NCBI GenBank assembly: GCA_027859055.1
Contig: JAQIBO010000119.1
Location: 1 to 7,602 of the forward strand
Source of the DNA: Spirochaeta sp.
GTDB taxonomy: Bacteria; Spirochaetota; Spirochaetia; DSM-27196; Alkalispirochaetaceae
Reading direction: 5' to 3'
Length of the DNA stretch: 7,602 nucleotides
A model generated the notes under the pieces. The model saw only the letters and a program-made list of their open reading frames with translations. It was not told the DNA's origin and ran no database searches. Each line of letters starts with the position of its first letter. Position 1 is the stretch's first letter. The position numbers and the translations under genes are program-made. This document shows positions 1 to 6,153 of this stretch, piece by piece.

Positions 1-1
1 G

Positions 2-1123
2 TACCGGAGCGTCATCGAGAAACGGTTTCCCGGTATTCGCGATTCGATCGAATCGGTCGCAGATCTGGTGGCGGTGGCGACGCTTGCCGATATGATGCCG
101 ATTGTCGACGAGAACCGCACGATCGTTCGCCGCGGTCTGCATCGCCTCAACACAACGCCGAATGCGGGGTTGGCAGCGTTGCTCCACGCGGCGGGAATGA
201 CCGGCAGGACGATGGTCAGTCGCGATGTCGGGTGGACGATCGCCCCGATGATTAACGCCACCGGACGCATGGGCACGCCGTCGGAAGCGGTGAACCTGTT
301 GCTGTCAGACGAGCCCGCGGAGCGGACGGCGCTTGCAGGCCGCGTCAAGGAGCTGAACCAGGAACGGCGGCGGATCGGTGAAAGCGCGTGGCGCGCGGTA
401 CTGCCGCAGGCGGACGAGTCGATCGAAAAACTCAGCCGAAAACTGGTTGCGGTTCACGAACCGACGATGCACCGCGGCGTCACCGGCATCATCGCCGGCC
501 GCCTGAGCCGCCGTTACAACGTACCGGCGGCGGTGTTGACCACCGTGGATGACCGTGCGATCGGCTCGGTACGGAGCGCTCGGGGATTTCTCGCGACGGA
601 GTTTCTCGGACGGTTTGAGGATATCTTTGACCGCTGGGGCGGGCACGATCAGGCGGCGGGATTCAACCTGACCGTCGAAAATCTGTCCCGGTTCTGGGAG
701 CGTCTGTCCACGGAAGCCCCGGGAATCGCCCTCAACGACGAGCTGGAAGAGCAAATCGAGATCGACGCGGAACTGCCCGCGAAATACCTTACCCCGGAGC
801 TTGAGACGCTGGTGCGCCGCTTTGAGCCGTACGGCCAGGCAAATCCGGAATTGCGCTTTCTCGCCCGCAAGATGGTCCTCGAAGAGATGCAGATCATCGG
901 GAAGGACCAGACCCACTTGCGCCTCCTCCTTTCCGGCGGCGGTTACAAGTGGCCGGCAGTGTTCTGGAGTGCCGCGGACCGGGCACAGCGGGATTTCGAT
1001 CTCACGGAGCGGCTGGACGTCGTCTTCGAGTTCAGCAAGAATTTTTACAACGGCAATGAGACGGTGCAACTGGTTATCGTCGATATAAAGCGATCCACGG
1101 AACAGGTTGTCGATGCGACGTAA
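2..1123 (+). CDS. recJ: Single-stranded-DNA-specific exonuclease RecJ, C-terminal part
   Basis: RecJ is a cytoplasmic 5'-3' exonuclease on single-stranded DNA, used in RecF-type recombination, mismatch repair and base excision repair. The frame is open from base 2, so the start and the N-terminal DHH metal motifs lie outside the window; 373 residues remain of a protein usually near 570. Numbering from base 2, I see the end of the DHH domain with VATLAD (25-30, Asp30 a likely metal ligand), the core motif NATGRMG (85-91), the DHHA1 substrate-binding domain beginning at HRGVTGIIAGRLSRRY, and its signature GGHDQAAG with GGH at 213-215. An OB-fold-like C-terminal domain follows (about 250-373). 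No frameshift or missing motif is visible in this part. The TAA stop overlaps the downstream M23 gene by 11 bases, which suggests a shared transcript and translational coupling. Identification is firm. Confidence 0.95.
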   Translation, partial: YRSVIEKRFPGIRDSIESVADLVAVATLADMMPIVDENRTIVRRGLHRLNTTPNAGLAALLHAAGMTGRTMVSRDVGWTIAPMINATGRMGTPSEAVNLLLSDEPAERTALAGRVKELNQERRRIGESAWRAVLPQADESIEKLSRKLVAVHEPTMHRGVTGIIAGRLSRRYNVPAAVLTTVDDRAIGSVRSARGFLATEFLGRFEDIFDRWGGHDQAAGFNLTVENLSRFWERLSTEAPGIALNDELEEQIEIDAELPAKYLTPELETLVRRFEPYGQANPELRFLARKMVLEEMQIIGKDQTHLRLLLSGGGYKWPAVFWSAADRAQRDFDLTERLDVVFEFSKNFYNGNETVQLVIVDIKRSTEQVVDAT

Positions 1124-2180
1124 GTCTATGCGATTCAGTATCCCGGCAGGAGTGCTGGTTGCGTTATTTGTGGTGTCAATGGCGGGTGCACAGGACGGGG
1201 CAGCGGCGGACCGGGACGGTGTCGGCGCTATTCTGGAAGAGGACGCGACGGCAAAGGTTCTGGATGAGTTGGACGGCCGCGCCCGGGCGGTCGGTGTCGC
1301 CGTAGAGTTTCCCGCCGAGGTGGAACGGGGCGCGCTGGTGCCCGTTACGATCCGCGTGACTCGGGCGCGAACGATGCAGGCGGTGCTCGAACTCTCCGAC
1401 GGGCGCTCCATTGAGTCCCACGGGTGGCGCGTGGCGGGAACCGGTTCCGGAGGCGGCGGAGAATTGTGGCAGATTCTGTTCGGAGTCCCCACCACCGGCG
1501 CATTGGGTGACGCGGAGCTCCGCGTTGCGATCCGACTGCGGAACGGGGAAGACGCACGACTCATTCGCCGGTCGGTGACGGTGACGCCGCGTGCGTTCCG
1601 CGCGGAGACGATACCGCTGAACGGCACAATGACATCCCTCCGGGCGGAGCCGGATCCACGCAAGGTGAGCCAGTCGCAGCTGCTGTGGGAGCTGTTGAAC
1701 ACGACTGACCTGTCGGCGCAGTTTCACCGCGGCCGCTTTCGCCTCCCGTTGTCCTCCTATCGATACACATCGTTATTCGGGGATCGGCGAACGTTTTCCT
1801 ACAGCGACGGAAACACCGCGGGTTCAATTCACAACGGGTTGGATATGGCCGCGACCACCGGCACCCCGATCGGCGCCCCCGGACGCGGACGGGTGCAGAT
1901 GGCAACAAACCGGATCGTGACCGGCGGGACGGTGGTCATTGAGCATCTTCCGGCGGTGTACAGTATGTACTACCATCTGGACTCAATCTCGGTGGAGGTC
2001 GGCGACGTGGTCGAGTCGGGAGATATTATCGGGACTGTCGGGTCCACGGGGCTGTCCACGGGTCCGCATCTGCACTGGGAGGTGCGGGTTTCCGGGGTGG
2101 CGGTAGACCCGATGCACCTGGTTGAGACGCCGCGTCTTGACATAGACGGTCTTCGGGCATCATTATCGACGGTACCTTAA
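1113..2180 (+). CDS. Secreted M23-family (LytM/lysostaphin-type) metallopeptidase
   Basis: This is probably a periplasmic peptidoglycan endopeptidase cutting cross-link peptides, or an amidase activator of the EnvC/NlpD kind. From ATG 1113 it has 355 residues. Residues 1-26 form a signal peptide (MRRK n-region, hydrophobic LVALFVV, AGA before QD) with no lipobox Cys. About 50-200 is a beta-rich region of unknown role. The M23 domain covers about 220-340. It opens with GDRRTFSYSDG, then HNGLD with His240 and Asp244 as zinc ligands, YYHLD with His288 as likely catalytic His, and HLHWE with His319/His321. A full set of ligands favours an active enzyme over a degenerate activator. ATG 1113 is preferred because AACAGG lies six bases upstream and it gives a normal n-region; TTG 1107 and ATG 1128 are alternatives. 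It overlaps recJ by 11 bases. Its last 45 bases carry the likely rpsU promoter. The substrate is inferred from the family. Confidence 0.92.
   Translation: MRRKSMRFSIPAGVLVALFVVSMAGAQDGAAADRDGVGAILEEDATAKVLDELDGRARAVGVAVEFPAEVERGALVPVTIRVTRARTMQAVLELSDGRSIESHGWRVAGTGSGGGGELWQILFGVPTTGALGDAELRVAIRLRNGEDARLIRRSVTVTPRAFRAETIPLNGTMTSLRAEPDPRKVSQSQLLWELLNTTDLSAQFHRGRFRLPLSSYRYTSLFGDRRTFSYSDGNTAGSIHNGLDMAATTGTPIGAPGRGRVQMATNRIVTGGTVVIEHLPAVYSMYYHLDSISVEVGDVVESGDIIGTVGSTGLSTGPHLHWEVRVSGVAVDPMHLVETPRLDIDGLRASLSTVP
2137..2166 (+). promoter_or_regulatory. Predicted sigma-70-type promoter for rpsU
   Basis: A perfect TTGACA (2137-2142) is followed after 18 bases by CATTAT (2161-2166, four of six match TATAAT). 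It lies inside the 3' end of the M23 gene. Transcription would start near 2173, leaving a leader of only about 20-30 bases before rpsU. Together with the terminator after rpsU, this makes rpsU a plausible independent unit of about 290 bases. It is a motif reading by eye and the -10 is imperfect. Confidence 0.5.
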
Positions 2181-2185
2181 AAAAG

Positions 2186-2197
2186 AAAGGGGGTGAT
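2186..2197 (+). promoter_or_regulatory. Extended Shine-Dalgarno of rpsU
   Basis: AAAGGGGGTGAT matches AAAGGAGGTGAT, the complement of the conserved 16S rRNA 3' tail, at 11 of 12 positions. The one difference (2191) would form a G-U pair, so all 12 positions can pair. The core 2189-2193 is 2 bases before ATG 2196, 8 bases before ATC 2202 and 17 bases before GTG 2211. This geometry makes the true rpsU start uncertain. Confidence 0.8.
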
Positions 2198-2411
2198 GTA
2201 TATCGCCTTTGTGAAAATTGACGACGGAGAAAATCTGGAACGGTCGATTAAACGGTTTAAGCGACTTGTGGAAAAAGAAGGCATTATCCGTGAATGGAAG
2301 AAGCGGGAATATTTTGAGAAGCCCTCTACGATCAAGAACCGCAAAAAGAAAGCGTTGCAACGAAAGATTCAGAAAAAAATCCGTAAAGCGAACGCATCCA
2401 AGAACTATTAA
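2196..2411 (+). CDS. rpsU: Small ribosomal subunit protein bS21
   Basis: bS21 is a basic 30S protein that sits near the anti-Shine-Dalgarno end of 16S rRNA and helps initiation. The product from ATG 2196 is 71 residues, normal for the family. It shows the signature GENLERSIKRFKRLVEKEG, the REWKKREYFEKPS helix junction, and a Lys/Arg-rich tail (NRKKKALQRKIQKKIRKANASKNY). The start is not settled. GTG 2193 and ATG 2196 are adjacent, but they lie almost inside the Shine-Dalgarno and add three residues before the MAFVKIDDGEN-like beginning typical of the family. Starting at ATC 2202 would give exactly that N-terminus with ideal 8-base spacing, but needs a non-AUG start. The gene is visibly richer in A and AAA codons than its neighbours, as expected for a Lys-rich ribosomal protein. 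It has its own promoter and terminator. The protein call is firm; the start is not. Confidence 0.94.
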   Translation: MYIAFVKIDDGENLERSIKRFKRLVEKEGIIREWKKREYFEKPSTIKNRKKKALQRKIQKKIRKANASKNY

Positions 2412-2436
2412 TCAGATGCGATTTCGGCACGAGATG

Positions 2437-2460
2437 GCGCCCGGCAACGGGCGCTTTTTT
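2437..2460 (+). terminator. Intrinsic terminator after rpsU
   Basis: A perfect seven-pair GC stem (2437-2443 GCGCCCG with 2448-2454 CGGGCGC) closes a GCAA tetraloop (a stable GNRA loop) and runs straight into six T residues (2455-2460). It sits 25 bases after the rpsU stop, and its T-tract abuts ATG 2461, the likely start of the lipoprotein gene. Confidence 0.9.
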
Positions 2461-3159
2461 ATGGTGCGCCCGGCAGCGCCGGCGGCGCTGGCGGGGATTC
2501 TGTTGGCGGCATTCCTCTTCGGATGCAGTTCCGCGGATCCTGAAATCATGCAGGCCGATCTCCGCATCGTCGCGACCTGGAACCCTGCCACCGACACGAT
2601 CACCGAAGAGCTGTTTTTGCTGGCGGATATCTTTGACCCCGACGGAATCGAGGATGTCGGAGAGATCCGGCTTGCCCACGACGGTGAAAAACTGCAGTGG
2701 CGCGCCCCTGCCGACACCGTGCCCCGCCGTTCACGGAACGGTCAGGACTGGTTCAGTCTTTCCGCCGCGGGCGTTATCGGGGCAGGGGGTGTTCCACGGG
2801 GAACCTATCGCATTGACGTTGACGATCTCGCCCTTCGCGGCGCGGTGCGTCGCGTCTCCCTGCCGCTGAACGTTTCATACACCCGTCGCGGTGATGTGCC
2901 CGTCTTCGATGCGACCGGTATAGTGATGCCGTCCGGGGCAGACACCCTCATAATCGCCCACGTTCCGGATGATGCGGCGGTACAGTTCTATCAGATATCC
3001 GGCGACGCTTCCGGCACGATGCGGGTTCCGTTGAATGAACTCCCCGAGTCGCTGCGCGGCGTAGTGACTCCTGAGGCGCGGTCGGCTGACAATGGTTCCG
3101 TGTGGCTGATCCATGAGGTCAGCCCCAACCTGATCCGTCGCTCCGGTCCGTGGCGTTAA
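2461..3159 (+). CDS. Putative beta-rich lipoprotein, function unknown
   Basis: The predicted product has 232 residues from ATG 2461. It starts with a lipoprotein signal: Arg3, a hydrophobic core (ALAGILLAAFL), then the lipobox LFGC with Cys22 to be lipidated, followed by SSADPE. Phe at -2 departs from the strict lipobox but fits the looser spirochaete form. The rest looks soluble and beta-rich, with the stretches LRIVATWNP, ITEELFLLADIFDPDGIEDVGEIRL, GTYRIDVDDLAL and DTLIIAHVPD resembling Ig-like or carbohydrate-binding strands. No catalytic motif is recognised and I cannot assign a family. The frame stays open upstream, so ATG 2434, ATG 2416 or GTG 2464 could also be used. ATG 2461 gives the most normal signal peptide but has no Shine-Dalgarno, because the rpsU terminator lies directly upstream. 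Its TAA shares a TTAA with the stop of the opposing gene. Confidence 0.75.
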   Translation: MVRPAAPAALAGILLAAFLFGCSSADPEIMQADLRIVATWNPATDTITEELFLLADIFDPDGIEDVGEIRLAHDGEKLQWRAPADTVPRRSRNGQDWFSLSAAGVIGAGGVPRGTYRIDVDDLALRGAVRRVSLPLNVSYTRRGDVPVFDATGIVMPSGADTLIIAHVPDDAAVQFYQISGDASGTMRVPLNELPESLRGVVTPEARSADNGSVWLIHEVSPNLIRRSGPWR

Positions 3160-4091
3160 CTGCCGCTGCGGTCGAAAAGCCGGCGGATCCGTACTCCCAA
3201 TCGCTGGATTATGTCCAACAGCCGCCGACCGTGGCTGCGACCAAAGCGGGCGGAGTACTCTTCTGCTGCCGCCTGGACGGGGAAATCCTCACCGTACTGC
3301 GTTTTCAGCTCGTCCCACCGCTTCACGATCCACAGATAGAGGTCGGTGACGGTGCGGCCGGGAAACCGACTCATGAGATTGTTGTCGCGAATCACGTCCA
3401 CGATCGGTCGGTACACGTTGCGGTACCAGCTGAGGATCGCTTCCTCGAGGGGAATCTCCACCGCGCGGTACTCGTTGAGGTAGTACTTGTGTCCGAAAAT
3501 GTGTTGCGCGAGCTCATCATAGCGCCCTGGTGAGGTGACGGTGAACGCTTCGTCGGGAAGAATCCGGTGGAGCTGTAAACGCTTGAGGAAACGCTGCCGC
3601 TCGTGCTCGATAACCGCATCCTCGAGGTTGCGGCGCGTCATCGATTCGCTTAACGGAATTTCCGTGTCGAGGCTGACGACCTCCGCATCGATCGCAATGA
3701 CGCCCTGCGCTTTTGCCACCGAGACGCGGTGATTGCCGTCCCGGACAAAGTAGACGCCGCCGATCTCATAGAGTTTGATCGGTGGCAGGATAACGTCGGT
3801 CAGATGGGCCATATCCACCCGTTGCCACCGGTGGCGCAGGTATTCGTGACGGGGAAGAAAACTCCGATTGAAGTCACGGTAGCGCCCCTCACTCCCGACG
3901 ATACGATCGATTGGAACGGTTTGCATGCCCCGGTACGTCTCGCCCCGCGGTTTGAGAACATCTTTCACTTCCTGCAGCGACAGCAGCTCCTGCTTTGACG
4001 CCGAGAACAAAGTGAAAACCTGCGAAAAGAACGCCCCTTTCCGGGCGCGGTTGAAGTCGTCGCGCGCTTCGGATTCGATCAGTTCTTTCAT
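3156..4091 (-). CDS. ParB-like (ParBc/Srx-fold) domain protein
   Basis: The predicted cytoplasmic protein has 311 residues. After a helical N-terminus (1-50, KELIESEARDDFNRARKG) comes a ParB/sulfiredoxin-like core: VPIDRIVGSEGRYRDFNRSFLP (59-80), DVILPPIKLYEIGGVYFV (99-116), and the RDGNHRVSVAKAQG box (117-130), equivalent to the G-x-HR-x-x-A nucleotide/Mg box of ParB proteins. The C-terminal half (150-311) is helical, with WYRNVYRPI and LWIVKRWDEL. I see no ParB helix-turn-helix, so a plasmid-partition role is unlikely. ParB-fold proteins can bind CTP or ATP or act as nucleases or kinases; which applies here is unknown. The start ATG 4091 has GGAGG seven bases upstream (4099-4103) and overlaps the phosphoesterase stop as ATGA, so the two are translationally coupled. 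The frame extends further upstream without a better start. Family assignment is good; function is not known. Confidence 0.85.
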   Translation of the reverse strand: MKELIESEARDDFNRARKGAFFSQVFTLFSASKQELLSLQEVKDVLKPRGETYRGMQTVPIDRIVGSEGRYRDFNRSFLPRHEYLRHRWQRVDMAHLTDVILPPIKLYEIGGVYFVRDGNHRVSVAKAQGVIAIDAEVVSLDTEIPLSESMTRRNLEDAVIEHERQRFLKRLQLHRILPDEAFTVTSPGRYDELAQHIFGHKYYLNEYRAVEIPLEEAILSWYRNVYRPIVDVIRDNNLMSRFPGRTVTDLYLWIVKRWDELKTQYGEDFPVQAAAEEYSARFGRSHGRRLLDIIQRLGVRIRRLFDRSGS

Positions 4092-4759
4092 AGCGGGGCC
4101 TCCGTGTCGAGAACGTAGTGGTCGTACACGTTGATCACATCGGTCTCGTGGTAGCGTGTGCGCCGTCGCGCATTGAGATCGTACAGATGGATGTGGCCGT
4201 GGAGCAGGTAGCGAGGCTTGAATACGCGCATGAACCACAACAGGGTCCTGAACCCGACGTGACACAGATCCTCTTTATCGTGAATGCCGCGCGGGGCCGC
4301 GTGGGTGAGCAGAATGTCGAGATATCGCCCGTGGACCACACGGTTCCACAGTAACCGCGGTACAAGGCGCACCACCCGGTAAAACATCTGGCGTTCGGTG
4401 AACTGGTGTTGTCCGTCGTTGTATCGCATGCTGCCACCGAGGCCGGCGATCAGCATGCCGTTAATGCGCCGAACGCGATCTTCGACGTAGGTTGACCCGT
4501 AATAGTTGCGAAACTGGGAGTGTACGCTGGTGCGATCAAGTACCGGCTGGGCAGTGGTGCGGAAATTGGGCAGAGCTTTCAGGTTGTGATTCCCAAATAC
4601 AAACCCCACCGGTTTGTTGAGACTGGATGCAACAAACCCGAGGTACTCCATCGGCAGGTCGCCGGCACTGAGGACAAAATCGATATCCTCGAACCGTTGT
4701 TTCACCGCGGGGCTGTATACGAGCGGGTCGATGTGATCGGCAATACAGAGGATCTTCAC
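4088..4759 (-). CDS. Calcineurin-like metallophosphoesterase
   Basis: The predicted product is a 223-residue cytoplasmic metal-dependent phosphoesterase of the calcineurin superfamily, whose members hydrolyse phosphomonoesters, phosphodiesters or nucleotides; the substrate is not known. Motifs in order: ADHID (7-11) in place of the usual D-x-H, AGDL (32-35), FGNHN (55-59), LLTHAAP (150-156), and LHGHIH (186-191) as the GHxH box. The first motif is altered: Asp8 has Ile at +2, while His9 and Asp11 may supply the missing ligand. GNH is followed by Asn rather than Asp/Glu. The rest of the metal site looks intact. The start is GTG 4759, with GGAG five bases upstream, which makes MKILCIAD the N-terminus; the frame runs on upstream but into the preceding gene. 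It lies 10 bases after the TPR gene and overlaps the ParB-like gene by 4, so it is the middle gene of an operon. Confidence 0.9.
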   Translation of the reverse strand: MKILCIADHIDPLVYSPAVKQRFEDIDFVLSAGDLPMEYLGFVASSLNKPVGFVFGNHNLKALPNFRTTAQPVLDRTSVHSQFRNYYGSTYVEDRVRRINGMLIAGLGGSMRYNDGQHQFTERQMFYRVVRLVPRLLWNRVVHGRYLDILLTHAAPRGIHDKEDLCHVGFRTLLWFMRVFKPRYLLHGHIHLYDLNARRRTRYHETDVINVYDHYVLDTEAPL

Positions 4760-4769
4760 CGCGACTCCA

Positions 4770-6116
4770 CTATCTCTTGAGCAGCTGCTGCAGCTTGTCT
4801 TTATCCAGAAGGTTGATCGGACGGGATTCGGCAAAGTCGAGCGCTTTCCGCGAAAAATTGGTGCTCGTGACGATCGCCGCCCGGTTGATGTTCTCGTTTT
4901 TCATCTCTTCATGGGTTTCCCGTACCGTCGCCTCGTCGATCAGTTCCGCGATGCGCACAAATCTTATCAGGTGGGGCATCGCCTTGGTGGTACGCCAGTT
5001 TGATTTCGCCTCCACGGCGATCACTTTAGCCCCGTTGGGTTCATCGGTGATCGACTGGATCGCGAACCCCATCGCCGCCGTTGCCTTTTCGCACATGCCG
5101 CGGAAATCGGTCTGTGAGGCGGTCAGGAAATCTTTGACCACGTCATCCTGGCGCAGCTCCTGGTACTGGGATATCTTCTCCGCAACATCCTGGAACCCCG
5201 GTTTGACTTTGTACACCGACTCCCAGTGTTCGATCGCGCGCTCGATCTTTCGCATCCGTTCATAACAGGTAGCCAGGAAATAGTGCGCCCACAACGCATC
5301 ACCGTCCTCCGGGTTTTTTATCTGCGTAATGGCTCGCTCAAGTTCGGATACGGCTTGTTCCAGATTGTTCATCTCCATGAAGCTGGTACCGCGCTCAACC
5401 AACGACTTGATCTTGTATTCCGGAGATTTTGTGGACCACTCAAAGGAGTGCAACGCCGCGGCGTAATCTTTGTTTTCCTTTTGAATCCGGCCGATGAAAT
5501 AGTACGCCTCGTAACTCTCCGGTTGAAACCGGAGCGCCTTTTCCAGGAACTGTTGCGCCTCGCCGAATTTCTTTGCCCGGTAGAGGATCAGCCCAAGGCG
5601 CAAATGTGCCGCCCCGTGTCCTCGCTGCAGCTCGATCGCTTTGCGGTAGTATCCCACCGCTTTTGCCGCCTTGTTTCGCGACTCGAACAGTTCGCCCACT
5701 TGAAAATAGTTCTCCGCCGTGTTGGGATCCTTCTGGAGGAGCAGGAGGTATTCTTTCAGCGCTTCGTCGGGCTGGTTGAAACGCATGAACAACCTGGCGA
5801 TCTCTCTTCGAAAGGGGATCTCCGGTATCGTCCCGTCAAAGACACCGATCTGGTTCACCATCTTGTATTCCATCAGCGCCAGTTCCGGTTTGCCGTCCTG
5901 CTGATACGCTCTTCCAAGCAGATAGTGCGCTTCCGGATTGCGTTGATCCTTTGCAAGGAGCTGTTTCGCCGTCTTGACCGCCGCGCCGCTCTTGTTCTGC
6001 TTGAGAAGTTGCTCCACCCGGGCTATCTTCTTCGGGGCAACCATGTTTCGGACGATATAGAAGGTAGTGAACCCAATACCGAGACCGAGTACGATTATGA
6101 CAATTATGAGACCCAT
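4770..6116 (-). CDS. Membrane-anchored TPR protein with C-terminal Mrr/restriction-endonuclease-like domain
   Basis: The predicted product has 448 residues. Residues 2-23 form one transmembrane segment (GLIIVIIVLGLGIGF), followed by basic RNMVAPKK, so the bulk is probably cytoplasmic. Residues about 32-310 hold eight or so tetratricopeptide repeats (for example NPEAHYLLGRAYQQDGKPELAL at 60-81, SYEAYYFIGRIQKENKDYAAAL at 201-222), a protein-docking surface. Residues about 325-448 resemble the Mrr_cat/PD-(D/E)xK fold: MCEKATAAMGF, AKVIAVEAK, and the strong tail INRAAIVTSTNFSRKALDFAESRPINLLDKDKL. Aligned by eye, the catalytic strands read GAKVIA where GxDVIA is usual and IRFVR (384-388) where VQCKR is usual, so the domain may be catalytically dead; E369-A-K371 is the only ExK left. 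The start ATG 6116 precedes the membrane segment and has no clear Shine-Dalgarno. First gene of the minus-strand operon. Role unknown; scaffold or DNA-tethering is a guess. Confidence 0.87.
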   Translation of the reverse strand: MGLIIVIIVLGLGIGFTTFYIVRNMVAPKKIARVEQLLKQNKSGAAVKTAKQLLAKDQRNPEAHYLLGRAYQQDGKPELALMEYKMVNQIGVFDGTIPEIPFRREIARLFMRFNQPDEALKEYLLLLQKDPNTAENYFQVGELFESRNKAAKAVGYYRKAIELQRGHGAAHLRLGLILYRAKKFGEAQQFLEKALRFQPESYEAYYFIGRIQKENKDYAAALHSFEWSTKSPEYKIKSLVERGTSFMEMNNLEQAVSELERAITQIKNPEDGDALWAHYFLATCYERMRKIERAIEHWESVYKVKPGFQDVAEKISQYQELRQDDVVKDFLTASQTDFRGMCEKATAAMGFAIQSITDEPNGAKVIAVEAKSNWRTTKAMPHLIRFVRIAELIDEATVRETHEEMKNENINRAAIVTSTNFSRKALDFAESRPINLLDKDKLQQLLKR

Positions 6117-6124
6117 CTGTACAT

Positions 6125-6153
6125 ATTATGATTATCGCAAACACAATAGGCAA
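6125..6153 (-). promoter_or_regulatory. Possible promoter of the TPR-Mrr operon in the divergent spacer
   Basis: On the minus strand, TTGCCT (6153-6148, four of six to TTGACA) is 17 bases from CATAAT (6130-6125, five of six to TATAAT). Transcription would then begin near 6118, only about two bases before ATG 6116, so the message would be essentially leaderless. This agrees with the absence of a Shine-Dalgarno there. The spacer to the divergent gene is just 37 bases if that gene starts at 6154. Weak evidence: short motifs in an AT-rich stretch. Confidence 0.3.

Noticed and set aside
305..1702. Long minus-strand open frame (465 codons) opposite recJ and the M23 gene
   Set aside because: It lies antisense to two genes with clear family motifs, its product is low-complexity Arg/Ser/Pro-rich in part with no recognisable domain, and long antisense frames are expected in GC-rich coding DNA.
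2218..2460. Upstream extension of the lipoprotein frame through rpsU
   Set aside because: The extra residues are an out-of-frame reading of rpsU and would bury the lipoprotein signal peptide inside the protein.
3104..3124. Inverted repeat GGCTGA / TCAGCC near the convergent gene ends
   Set aside because: Six-base stem with a nine-base loop and no T-tract on either strand; not a convincing terminator.
4092..4265. N-terminal extension of the ParB-like frame on the minus strand
   Set aside because: The added residues are an alternative-frame reading of the phosphoesterase end, while ATG 4091 has a GGAGG and an ATGA overlap.
4760..4834. N-terminal extension of the phosphoesterase frame on the minus strand
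   Set aside because: It overlaps the end of the TPR-Mrr gene and adds Ser/Cys-rich residues before the family's natural MKILCIAD start at GTG 4759.
5226..6131. Plus-strand open frame (301 codons) opposite the TPR-Mrr gene
   Set aside because: No domain or signal sequence is seen, and the opposite strand encodes convincing TPRs and an Mrr-like domain in a tight operon.
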